Source of the DNA: a bacterium
Lineage (GTDB): Bacteria; Blakebacterota; Blakebacteria; Blakebacterales; Blakebacteraceae
NCBI GenBank assembly: GCA_025774205.1
Contig: JALGWK010000051.1
Span: 1 to 13,556, forward strand
Direction of reading: 5' to 3'
Length of the DNA: 13,556 bases
Part shown: positions 7,186 through 13,556 of the stretch, piece after piece
Layout of the letters: each line of letters opens with the position of its first letter
Position numbering within the stretch: the stretch's first letter is position 1
Program-made: the position numbers and the translations under genes
Notes under the pieces: model-generated
Told to the model about the DNA's origin: nothing
Seen by the model: the letters and a program-made list of their open reading frames with translations, nothing else
The model's database searches: none

Positions 7186-7258
7186 TCTCCACTGCTACCG
7201 ATAACCAGGCCAAAGTGGGTCTCACCGGGATTCAGTTTCCGATTTCATGTTGATCAGT

Positions 7259-7495
7259 TCACGCCAGCCAGCATCGAGTCTCCGTGTTGATCTGCATGTT
7301 CTCATGCCCCAGAATACCGAGCAACCCGAGCACGAGGAAACCGATCATTATCTGGGTGATCCGTCTCGCCCACGGCTTGTGTTTGCGGCCCAGGGCTCGT
7401 GAGAGAAAGGCATCGATGCCGGCGGTAGAGGTATTTCGGGTAGCCGCCTGGAAGGAATTGGTGCATATCACTATCACGTGCAACCGGGACCTCAA
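7259..7495 (-). CDS. Possible small membrane protein (weak)
   Basis: A minus-strand frame of 78 codons from a TTG start. Its second half looks protein-like: a basic stretch (GRKHKPWARR) precedes one hydrophobic segment, ITQIMIGFLVLGLLGILG, then a short polar tail. A basic flank on the N-terminal side suggests the N-terminus faces the cytoplasm. No good ribosome binding site precedes the TTG, and the first half has no recognisable character, so this could be the degraded end of a gene or chance. A plus-strand frame over the same bases (7284-7502) looks less protein-like. No family is recognised. Confidence 0.25.
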   Translation of the reverse strand: MRSRLHVIVICTNSFQAATRNTSTAGIDAFLSRALGRKHKPWARRITQIMIGFLVLGLLGILGHENMQINTETRCWLA

Positions 7496-7521
7496 GGATT
7501 GAACAGTGAAGGAGAGCGGAT

Positions 7522-8955
7522 GTGACTGACAGAACGCGATTCAGGTCGATCAACATGCTGGTGCTGAGCCTTGCATTTCTCGCGGCAGGATGCGATGAAC
7601 TGTCCGGCACGAATGAAAGTCCCGGTACTCCCACGGTTCCCTCCGGACCTGCCACCGGACTGGTGGATTCAACGTACACTTTCACGGCTTCTGCCACGGA
7701 TCCCGATGGTGATGATGTGTCGATCCGTTTCGACTTGGGCGACGGCGGGATGTCGGAATGGAGTGATTTCACGGCTTCCGGAACCGTTGTATCGATCTCT
7801 CACTCGTTCGCCTCGGCGGGTACCATGCAGGTCAGGGCGATGGCCAGGGATGGTGATGGTGAGGAATCCGGCTGGTCAGCCGGCCACGAGATCGCCATAG
7901 CGGGTCTTCCCGGCTGGAGTGTCGTGGGGACTCAGGGTTTCTCCGCCGGAGAGGTCGGCAAGCTCACCCTCAGGTTCCATGACGGAACTCCCTACGTGGC
8001 TTTCCAGGATTATGAGAACAGCTACGCTGCCACGGTGATGTACTACAACGGAACCAACTGGGTGAATCTGGGTTCAGCCGGATTCACTTCCTCGGCAGCA
8101 TATGAGCCTTCGTTCGCTATCGATTCGGGTGGAACACCCTATGTCGCTTATTACGATGACAGCAATAAAGCCAATGTGATGAAGTACAATGGCTCCACCT
8201 GGGAGCAGGTCGGTACGCCAGCCTTTTCAGAGGGCTCGATAACTTCCCCGTCCATCGCATTCCACAACACCACCCCATATGTCGCCTATGGTGATGATTT
8301 CTACGCCGACACTGGTGATACAGATCGCAAAGCGGTGGTGAAGATGTTCAATGGAACGAACTGGGTAACGGTTGGTACGCCCGGCTTCAGCGGTAGCGAA
8401 GCGAGTTCGACCTCCATGGCAGTCAATAGTGCCGGCACCCCGTATGTCGCCTTTTCCGACTGGGCCCATGCCAATCCCTTTGAGTTCGGCAAGGCCACGG
8501 TAATGAAATTCGACGGTGTCATCTGGATCGCGGAGGGATTCGAGGGCTTTTCGACCGGTCAGGTTCGCTATACCGAACTGGTGATCCATGCTGATCAGCC
8601 GTACCTGGCCTACCGGGACGCCAATGACAGGGCGACCGTTGTGACCTATAACGGCTCCACCTGGGATCCGGTCGGCAGTGAAGGATTCTCGGCCGGTACG
8701 ATCGACCTGCCCTCACTCACTGTAGCCGCGGGAACCCCGTGGATCTCGTTCAAGGACAATGCCAACAGCAGCAAGCTCACCGTCATGACCTTCGACGGCT
8801 CCTCCTGGTCGGTCCATGGTGAGGCGGGCATTTCGCCCGACTGGATAGAATTCTCATCGATCGTGATCGAAAACGGAGAACCGTGGGTGGCTTTCAAGGA
8901 TAATCAGTTCCAGGGAGGTGTCTCAGGCATGCTCTCGGTTCTGGTGTACAGGTAG
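7522..8955 (+). CDS. Exported lipoprotein with PKD-like domain and seven-fold propeller-type repeats
   Basis: A 477-residue protein. The signal peptide ends in the lipobox LAAGC, with lipidated Cys24. Residues ~30-127 resemble a PKD/cadherin-like Ig domain (TFTASATDPDGDDVSIRFDLGDG ... AGTMQVRAMARDGDGEES). Residues ~130-477 hold seven units of about 45-50 residues, each with a GTPYVAFxD-like strand and most followed by VMKYNGSTWxxVGTxGFS; the D after VAF/VAY/LAY/ISF marks each unit. Seven units fit a closed beta-propeller. Such proteins in environmental bacteria are surface or periplasmic and probably bind a partner or glycan; there is no enzymatic motif. The start codon is GTG 7522, chosen because AAGGAG (7509-7514) lies 7 nt upstream and the signal peptide follows at once. 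It is transcribed toward the converging kor-like genes, and only about 30 bp separates the two raw stops. Confidence 0.82.
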   Translation: MTDRTRFRSINMLVLSLAFLAAGCDELSGTNESPGTPTVPSGPATGLVDSTYTFTASATDPDGDDVSIRFDLGDGGMSEWSDFTASGTVVSISHSFASAGTMQVRAMARDGDGEESGWSAGHEIAIAGLPGWSVVGTQGFSAGEVGKLTLRFHDGTPYVAFQDYENSYAATVMYYNGTNWVNLGSAGFTSSAAYEPSFAIDSGGTPYVAYYDDSNKANVMKYNGSTWEQVGTPAFSEGSITSPSIAFHNTTPYVAYGDDFYADTGDTDRKAVVKMFNGTNWVTVGTPGFSGSEASSTSMAVNSAGTPYVAFSDWAHANPFEFGKATVMKFDGVIWIAEGFEGFSTGQVRYTELVIHADQPYLAYRDANDRATVVTYNGSTWDPVGSEGFSAGTIDLPSLTVAAGTPWISFKDNANSSKLTVMTFDGSSWSVHGEAGISPDWIEFSSIVIENGEPWVAFKDNQFQGGVSGMLSVLVYR

Positions 8956-8985
8956 ACCTGTAATCCGGTAACCAGAATCTGACCC

Positions 8986-10419
8986 TTAATTGATTCCCGG
9001 TATCAGGAATCGGGTTCGGCTTTTTCCGACAACGCCTTCCGCATACCGGCGCGGGCCTTCGAATCGGGAAGCGACTCGACAGCATCCCGGAGAGTGTCGA
9101 GCGGGAACCAGCGCTGAGAAAGCGGCCATTTTCGGGCCTCGATCCCGGAAGTCCACCTGCTCGATCGTCTGCGGACCATCCGGAATCGCGATTGAAGCAA
9201 GAGCAGGTTCGTTTACAACCTCCGATTCAGCCTCAGACGCATCCGATCCCTGCGGGTCTGTATACAGGGAGATCGTGACCGTCGGATGGGCCAGGCCGGC
9301 GTCTGTCGGTTCGACCGTCGGTTTCGGAGAGGACGCATCCGGTACCGGAACCTCCAGGGAGGTATCGAGCACAAGTCTCCTGATTCCCGGGAGGTGTTCC
9401 CTCGTGAAGCGTAATCCATCGACAGAGCTGACCAGGGCAACATCCTGGTGTTCCCCGGCAGGAGAGAGGATGGGATCAGAAGAGAGCAGCATGAAGGCCA
9501 CCGAAAAACCTTTTCCGACGGTCACCGGGTACTCGCCGCGGATAGCGACCTCGAGTCCGGCCCGCATCGCCGCCCGGGCGAAAAGTTCGGCAGCACTCTG
9601 AACGCCCTCGCCAGCCGATCCGGCAAGCAGGATCCGAACCGATCCGTCAAGTTGGTGGCGTGGCTGGCGCGGGATCAGCGGGGTCTCATGCGGCTCCGGG
9701 TCGGGATCGAATCGATACGGCGGTACTGCCGTCCCGGCGGGATGCTCTCCAAAGACCAGGCCCTGCTCCTCGAAGAAGGCCCTCATCACCTTCGGCTTGA
9801 GGGTTTCCGGGTTGTACTTGCCGGAATAGGAGGGACAGAAATTCATGGTCTCGACCAGTGAGAAACCCTGATGATTCAGGGCCGATTCCAGCGATTCGAC
9901 CAGGCCGCGCTCGTTGGCCAACACCCGAACCCGATGCACGTCGAGAGGGGCGACCAGCTCGCACAGGCGGAAGGGGGACTGCCTGGCTCCGTCCGGTGTG
10001 GTCGGCGTGGTCACGCCGAGGCAGGTGTAGGCGGAGTGCTGCCCGCCTGTCATCCCGTAGTTCTGGTTGTTGCACACGATCAGGGTCAGGTTCACGTTAA
10101 GTCGGGCGGCTTCCATGATGTGCTGAAGGCCGATGGCCGCGCCTCCGTCACCCATGAGTACCACGACTCTGACATGTGGCGGGGACGATATGGCGATACC
10201 GGTGCCGAGCGCGGGCGCGCGACCGTGCAGACCGTGGACGGTGTGGCTGGTGAAAAGACGGTCGGCCATGCCGATACAGCCGATGTCGGTGACCAGTACG
10301 GTTTCGCGCGGATTCCCCGTCCGTTCCAGCGCTTCCTGCAGGCCGCGGATGACCGAGGTGTGACCGCATCCCGGACACCACGGATCGGGCGCGCCGCTGG
10401 CGAATATCCCGGCCGTCAT
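8986..10419 (-). CDS. korB: 2-oxoacid:ferredoxin oxidoreductase, beta-gamma fusion (KorB-like), C-terminus frameshifted
   Basis: A 477-residue raw frame. Residues 1-~240 are the beta (TPP) subunit. WCPGCGH (Cys15, Cys18), Cys48 and Cys195 are the likely [4Fe-4S] ligands, and GDGG (90-93) with NN (117-118) is the thiamine diphosphate/Mg motif. After a linker, residues ~260 onward are the gamma domain, starting ILLAGSAGEGVQSAAELFARAA, the motif that opens CoA-site gamma subunits. The gamma part has an unusual acidic, Pro/Ser-rich insertion (about 375-420). The end is shifted: the raw frame goes ...FSALVPARHSPGCC and stops at 8986. Dropping one base from the GGG at 9103-9105 gives ...FSALVPLDTLRDAVESL... 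and a stop at 9003-9005, matching the normal gamma end. A strong AGGAGGT (10426-10432) precedes the ATG, which overlaps the alpha stop by 4 nt. 2-Oxoglutarate is the likely substrate by context; pyruvate or branched-chain acids are not excluded. Confidence 0.85.
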   Translation of the reverse strand: MTAGIFASGAPDPWCPGCGHTSVIRGLQEALERTGNPRETVLVTDIGCIGMADRLFTSHTVHGLHGRAPALGTGIAISSPPHVRVVVLMGDGGAAIGLQHIMEAARLNVNLTLIVCNNQNYGMTGGQHSAYTCLGVTTPTTPDGARQSPFRLCELVAPLDVHRVRVLANERGLVESLESALNHQGFSLVETMNFCPSYSGKYNPETLKPKVMRAFFEEQGLVFGEHPAGTAVPPYRFDPDPEPHETPLIPRQPRHQLDGSVRILLAGSAGEGVQSAAELFARAAMRAGLEVAIRGEYPVTVGKGFSVAFMLLSSDPILSPAGEHQDVALVSSVDGLRFTREHLPGIRRLVLDTSLEVPVPDASSPKPTVEPTDAGLAHPTVTISLYTDPQGSDASEAESEVVNEPALASIAIPDGPQTIEQVDFRDRGPKMAAFSALVPARHSPGCCRVASRFEGPRRYAEGVVGKSRTRFLIPGIN

Positions 10420-11597
10420 GATCGCACCTCCTGCTCCCCGAGCCCGACGGGATCCGGCGGCAATTGATCAGGATCGCAGAGTACCGCCCGCACGATCTCC
10501 TCCGGCGCCACCGGACGACCCATCACGTTCAGCGAGATCACCGCCTCAACCGGCAGGTTCCTGAGCAATCCCTCGCCGAGAAGCGCCTTTCTATACAGGC
10601 CGGTGCTGTTCTCCTCGGGGATGATGAGCCGGCGCACCCCCTGAAGGGCCTCGCGGATCGGCTCAACCAGGACGGGCGCGAGCGTGCGAACCACCAGAAG
10701 TGACACCTTCCGACCCATCGATCGCAACTGGGCGACAGCTTCGCGGGCCGCGTAGGTGGTGAAGCCGTAGGTCAGGATCAGATCTTCGGCTCCTTCTTCG
10801 CTATCGTGCAGGCAGGGCGGGAACAGGTCCAGACTCTCATGCACCAGGAGCCGTTCGGTGTCATGGCGTACTCTTTCACTGAAACTGCCGATGATGCCAC
10901 GGGCGTCGTGGGTCGAGGCCGTGACGCGGACCTGCATCTCGGGATGACCAAGAGGCGTGAAGGCCGGCACTTCACGCTCGTCCAGGTGACTGTAAGGCTG
11001 ATAGTCGGAGGGATCACCCTGATAGAGCCGACGATTCACAGGCTCGGGCAGGTTCAGCGTGCTGGTGTCGATCGAGCGCTTGCCGACCACCATGTCCCGT
11101 TCCGTCAGCAGCACCACGGGCACGCGCAGCTGTTCGGACACGTTGACGGTATGGACGGTCATCTCCGCGCATTCTTCGACACTCGAGGGGCAGAGGACCG
11201 GTACCACAAAGCCGCCCGAGATGATATTGCTCACCAGCCCCACATCGCCCTGGGCGTTCATGGTCGCCGATCCTGTAGCGGGGCCGAGCCGCTGCACCAG
11301 CACGACCGTGAGGGCGGCCTCCATGGCCAGGGCGGCGCCGATCCCCTCGGCCATCAGCAGAAAGCCCGGTCCCGAGGTGGCGGTCATCGCCTTGTGACCG
11401 TTGAGTGACGCCCCGATGAGGTATTGCAGAGCGGTGATCTCGTCGGGCGCTGAGATGCCGACGCCCGATCGGATCATCTCGGTATAGATACCCGAAGCAG
11501 GTGTGATCGGATATCCCACGAAAAAGTCCACTCCCGCGTGGAGAGCGCCCTTCGCGACGAGGAAGGATCCATCGGTCAGAGAGGCAGTATCACTCAT
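10416..11597 (-). CDS. korA: 2-oxoacid:ferredoxin oxidoreductase alpha subunit (KorA-like)
   Basis: A 393-residue alpha subunit (pyrimidine-binding domain I plus transketolase C-terminal-like domain II). The signature GYPITPAS (28-35) marks the substrate/TPP pocket. Asp52-Glu53 in DEITALQYLIGAS should include the Glu that activates the aminopyrimidine of TPP. AMTATSGPGF (70-79) is near invariant in the family, and QRLGPATG with a downstream QGD follows the KorA/VorB pattern. The C-terminal half (about 260-370) is the domain II Rossmann fold. There is no fused gamma domain at the N-terminus; that domain is on the beta partner. The enzyme would oxidise a 2-oxoacid plus CoA to acyl-CoA, CO2 and two reduced ferredoxin equivalents. 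In Thauera aromatica such a 2-oxoglutarate enzyme recharges the ferredoxin used by benzoyl-CoA reductase. The ribosome binding site before ATG 11597 is poor. The gene overlaps its partner by ATGA. Confidence 0.87.
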   Translation of the reverse strand: MSDTASLTDGSFLVAKGALHAGVDFFVGYPITPASGIYTEMIRSGVGISAPDEITALQYLIGASLNGHKAMTATSGPGFLLMAEGIGAALAMEAALTVVLVQRLGPATGSATMNAQGDVGLVSNIISGGFVVPVLCPSSVEECAEMTVHTVNVSEQLRVPVVLLTERDMVVGKRSIDTSTLNLPEPVNRRLYQGDPSDYQPYSHLDEREVPAFTPLGHPEMQVRVTASTHDARGIIGSFSERVRHDTERLLVHESLDLFPPCLHDSEEGAEDLILTYGFTTYAAREAVAQLRSMGRKVSLLVVRTLAPVLVEPIREALQGVRRLIIPEENSTGLYRKALLGEGLLRNLPVEAVISLNVMGRPVAPEEIVRAVLCDPDQLPPDPVGLGEQEVRS

Positions 11598-11869
11598 GGA
11601 CAGTCTTTTCTGCCGAGTGTCGGCTCAGTTGCCGGTGCAGCCGATATCAGGTGCATCAGGTCTGTATGGCCAGATCTGCAGGGCCAGATCTGCAGGGTAG
11701 AGAGTCATCGCGAATGGCCGACTGCTTCCCGGTTGGTGCAATATGAGGTACTACCGACTGCTCCCGGTATAGTATTTATGATGTGAAGATCTGATTTCTT
11801 TACAAAACTAATCCGGATTCAGGTGGTAACAGGGGTACATCAGATCGACACCCGTAAGGAGAATGTGTG
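11598..11869. other. Divergent intergenic region between the kor-like genes and the propeller gene
   Basis: This 272-bp gap must hold promoters for both directions. It contains the 14-bp tandem repeat (11668-11695) and a direct repeat CCGACTGCTTCCCGGT (11718-11733) / CCGACTGCTCCCGGT (11754-11768). A TATAGT at 11768-11773 is a possible -10 box for the rightward gene, but no good -35 stands 17 bp upstream. I see no gene in it. Confidence 0.5.
11668..11695. repeat. Exact 14-bp tandem duplication
   Basis: GGCCAGATCTGCAG occurs at 11668-11681 and again, identically, at 11682-11695. It lies in the presumed leader of the minus-strand kor-like genes, about 70-100 bp before their start, and includes the palindrome CAGATCTG in each copy. 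Confidence 0.95.
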
Positions 11870-13066
11870 ATGGTATTCGGCGACGTGAAAGAGCGGAGAG
11901 CAGTGCGTCCGGGAGTGTGCCCGGCTGTGATGATGGCGTGGATATTCATGACGTCCACCGGTTTGCCTGCCCTGCAGGCCCAGGAACCCGAGGTGGTGCA
12001 CAACCGTTTCCGCGCTCCGGCACGGGGAGCCCCCGAACTCGTTCAGGAGTTCGTGATCGGCCTGGATGGGCCCGAGGAGCAGCTCTTCTTCAGACCGTCC
12101 GCACTCTTCCTCGATGACGCGGGGAATGTTTACGTTCCCGATGGCAGCCATCACAGTGTCCTTGTCTTTGATAGTGACGGAACCTTCCTGCGCCGGATCG
12201 GGAAAGAGGGGTCCGGCCCCGGTGAGATCACTGCCCCAGGTAGTGCCTATCTGGCGTGGAACGGCGAGATGGTCATCCCCGATATGATGAGCCAGCGAAC
12301 CAGTTATTTCACAAAGGAAGGTGAATTTCTGCGGTCCAGGGGGATGGGCGGGGGTAACATGATGATCATCATCGGTCCCGGCAGCGGTCAGATCCCGACC
12401 GTCTCAGGTGAGTACATCAAACCCGGACCGCCGGTCATGCCATTCAGAATGGAAGGAATGGAGGGGATGGATCGCGGCGATCCGATGCTGATCGATGTCA
12501 TTGACGATGCCGGCGCTGTCATCCGTTCGATCGGTAAGCGGTGGACGCACGAAGATCGCCACCTCGCCAATATCCTCAACAATATCTCTCTGGCCTGGAG
12601 CCCGCAGGGACGCATCGCGGTCGCACCGGCCTACTTCGATGTGATCCATGTCTACGATGCCGCCTCCGGAGAGGTGGAACTCATGTTCGATCGGGGGCTG
12701 GCCTTCAATCCCCGCGAACCCTCGGCGGATATGCAGGAGCAGCGATCCCCCGACGGCAGTGAGATCCGGATGTCGCTGACCGTAAACGCCGATCCGGTCT
12801 CGCTCGACGCGGCCTTCGATCGTGAGGGTCGGATCTGGGTGCTCACCTATCTGATGGGTGAAATCGAGCGGGAGGAGCTCGAGGAGGAGGGTGAATACAC
12901 CGGACTGATCCGGCTCGAAGTCTTCAGCCCTGATGGAGAAATGCTGGCGGGTATACCGCTCGAGGAACCGGCCACGCGTATCACCTTCGGTCCCGGCGGC
13001 GAACTCTGGCTGCTCGACACCGATTACGCGGCCTCCGCCCGACGATACCAGGTCATCTGGCCGTAA
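11870..13066 (+). CDS. Exported 6-bladed beta-propeller protein
   Basis: A 398-residue protein with a basic N-terminus, a hydrophobic stretch (about 19-33) and a likely signal peptidase I site after ALQA (residue 37), leaving QEPEVVHN as the mature start. It has no lipobox. The body has NHL-like blades typical of the 6-bladed propeller family of Bacteroidota, Gemmatimonadota and related phyla: RPSALFLDDAGNVYVPDGSHHSVLVFD-type units, FLRRIGKEGSGPGEI, and a final RITFGPGGELWLLDTDYAASARRYQV. The sequence GKEGSGPGE after a blade is a hallmark of that family. A methionine- and glycine-rich patch (about 158-200: GGGNMMIII, MEGMEGMDRGD) is odd and may be a loop. No catalytic residues are recognised. 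ATG 11870 is preferred because AAGGAG (11856-11861) lies 8 nt upstream; a GTG at 11867 is the alternative. The acyl carrier gene follows after 24 nt. Confidence 0.8.
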   Translation: MVFGDVKERRAVRPGVCPAVMMAWIFMTSTGLPALQAQEPEVVHNRFRAPARGAPELVQEFVIGLDGPEEQLFFRPSALFLDDAGNVYVPDGSHHSVLVFDSDGTFLRRIGKEGSGPGEITAPGSAYLAWNGEMVIPDMMSQRTSYFTKEGEFLRSRGMGGGNMMIIIGPGSGQIPTVSGEYIKPGPPVMPFRMEGMEGMDRGDPMLIDVIDDAGAVIRSIGKRWTHEDRHLANILNNISLAWSPQGRIAVAPAYFDVIHVYDAASGEVELMFDRGLAFNPREPSADMQEQRSPDGSEIRMSLTVNADPVSLDAAFDREGRIWVLTYLMGEIEREELEEEGEYTGLIRLEVFSPDGEMLAGIPLEEPATRITFGPGGELWLLDTDYAASARRYQVIWP

Positions 13067-13090
13067 GCATTCGATAGGATTCATATCAGA

Positions 13091-13348
13091 ATGGACATCA
13101 AATCGGTAATAGCGGAGCATCTTTATAACCTTCTGACGGAAAGGGATATTACACTTGAAAAGCCTTTGAGTGAGACTACAGTACTGTTGGCAACCGGGCT
13201 CGATTCACTGGCTTACGCCATCCTGGTTGTCCAGCTGGAAACCAGACTGGGATATGATCCCTTTCTTTTGATGGAGGAACCCATCTATCCGAGAACCTAC
13301 GGCGATCTGATTGAGATCTATGAACGATTCCAGGACCACAGGCGATGA
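13091..13348 (+). CDS. Acyl/peptidyl carrier protein
   Basis: An 85-residue carrier protein. The motif ATGLDSLAYAILVVQLE places Ser39 in the DSL signature that takes the 4'-phosphopantetheine arm, and helix II follows as expected. The flanks are acidic, and TYGDLIEIYERF near the end fits helix IV. It is not the housekeeping AcpP: the sequence diverges, and the neighbour is an adenylating enzyme rather than fatty-acid synthesis genes. It should carry an acyl or aminoacyl group loaded by the enzyme encoded right after it, whose start overlaps this gene by 29 nt. The ATG at 13091 has only a weak AGGA far upstream (about 13073-13076), so translation may be coupled to the propeller gene 24 nt before. 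The cargo is unknown. Confidence 0.85.
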   Translation: MDIKSVIAEHLYNLLTERDITLEKPLSETTVLLATGLDSLAYAILVVQLETRLGYDPFLLMEEPIYPRTYGDLIEIYERFQDHRR

Positions 13349-13556
13349 TAACATTGCGGGTGCTCTGAAACATTTCAGGAGCAGGAATCAACCGCTCTGG
13401 ATATATGGAGGAAAAGAGTACTCTGTCAGCGATCTGAATCGCTTCGTAAAACAACATTCCCGTCTGTTCGCCATCCTCGACCAACATCCGCGTGTAGCTC
13501 TCTACCTGGACAACCCCGTCCACCTCGGCATGATGTTGATTTCCCTCTCCGGCAGG
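13320..13556 (+). CDS. AMP-binding (ANL superfamily) adenylating enzyme, N-terminal 79 codons only
   Basis: The frame is open from ATG 13320 to the window edge. It starts MNDSRTTGDDNIAGALKHF, then reads PLWIYGGKEYSVSDLNRFV and RVALYLDNPVHLGMMLISL. A GGKEYS/YTYAEL-like opening strand, then RVAL-L-DN and a hydrophobic helix, is the usual N-terminus of acyl-CoA synthetases and adenylation domains. The conserved AMP-binding core (TSGTTGxPKG) would lie beyond the edge, so the assignment rests on the N-terminus and on the carrier protein directly upstream. It overlaps that gene by 29 nt in another frame, indicating translational coupling. The likely job is to activate an acid with ATP and load it on the carrier protein. 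It runs off the right end; this is not a natural truncation. Confidence 0.65.
   Translation, partial: MNDSRTTGDDNIAGALKHFRSRNQPLWIYGGKEYSVSDLNRFVKQHSRLFAILDQHPRVALYLDNPVHLGMMLISLSGR

Noticed and set aside
7284-7502. Plus-strand 72-codon frame in the gap before the PKD lipoprotein
   Set aside because: It has no ribosome binding site and no protein-like segment; the opposite strand looks slightly better and is itself doubtful.
8992-9011. Hairpin GATTCC/GGAATC between converging genes as terminator
   Set aside because: Only 6 bp of stem, no T-tract on either side, and it overlaps the corrected stop of the kor-like gene.
8990-9601. Plus-strand frame of 203 codons opposite the kor-like gamma domain
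   Set aside because: It lies antisense to a recognised gamma domain, and its Ser/Arg/Pro-rich protein has no recognisable motif.

Overview
This window reads as a piece of a GC-rich genome (about 60% G+C by eye) from an anaerobic bacterium. Three exported proteins, two of them with lipoboxes (one carrying a PKD-like domain) and two with beta-propeller-type repeats, suggest a diderm of the FCB/Gemmatimonadota/Latescibacterota/Eisenbacteria sort. That placement is a guess from protein style only. No rRNA, tRNA, CRISPR array or insertion sequence was seen.

Left part (1-5607, + strand): a cluster for ATP-dependent, ferredoxin-driven low-potential reduction of a CoA ester, in the order of the bzd-type class I benzoyl-CoA reductase. 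It holds the 3' part of a BzdO/BcrB-like catalytic subunit, two activase subunits of the ASKHA fold (BzdP/BcrD-like and BzdQ/BcrA-like, overlapping by 4 nt), a two-cluster ferredoxin (BzdM-like), and a large Fe-S/FAD protein resembling NADPH:ferredoxin oxidoreductases (BzdV-like). That last protein ends in a degenerate GIY-YIG-like domain. The BzdO-like gene is broken by an exact 13-bp tandem duplication; removing one copy restores the frame.

Middle part (5608-8955, + strand): two exported lipoprotein genes. The first (YVTN-type propeller) is visibly AT-richer than its surroundings. It sits behind a promoter with perfect -35 and -10 hexamers but a 15-bp spacer, and behind two ~28-nt direct repeats. 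The gap between the two genes holds a broken fragment that matches the end domain of the BzdV-like protein. The second lipoprotein has a PKD-like domain and seven repeats of about 45-50 residues.

Right part: a minus-strand pair (8986-11597) encodes a 2-oxoacid:ferredoxin oxidoreductase, with an alpha subunit followed by a beta-gamma fusion whose last ~33 codons are shifted by one extra base in a GGG run. In Thauera/Azoarcus such an enzyme, acting on 2-oxoglutarate, regenerates the reduced ferredoxin that benzoyl-CoA reductase consumes. The window could therefore hold both a reductase and two electron inputs (NADPH and a 2-oxoacid). Then, on the + strand, come an exported 6-bladed propeller protein, an acyl carrier protein, and the first 79 codons of an AMP-forming adenylating enzyme that overlaps the carrier gene and runs off the right edge.

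The main uncertainty is whether the two frameshifts are real decay, strain variation, or sequencing/assembly error. The substrate of the reductase is inferred from family resemblance and gene order only.
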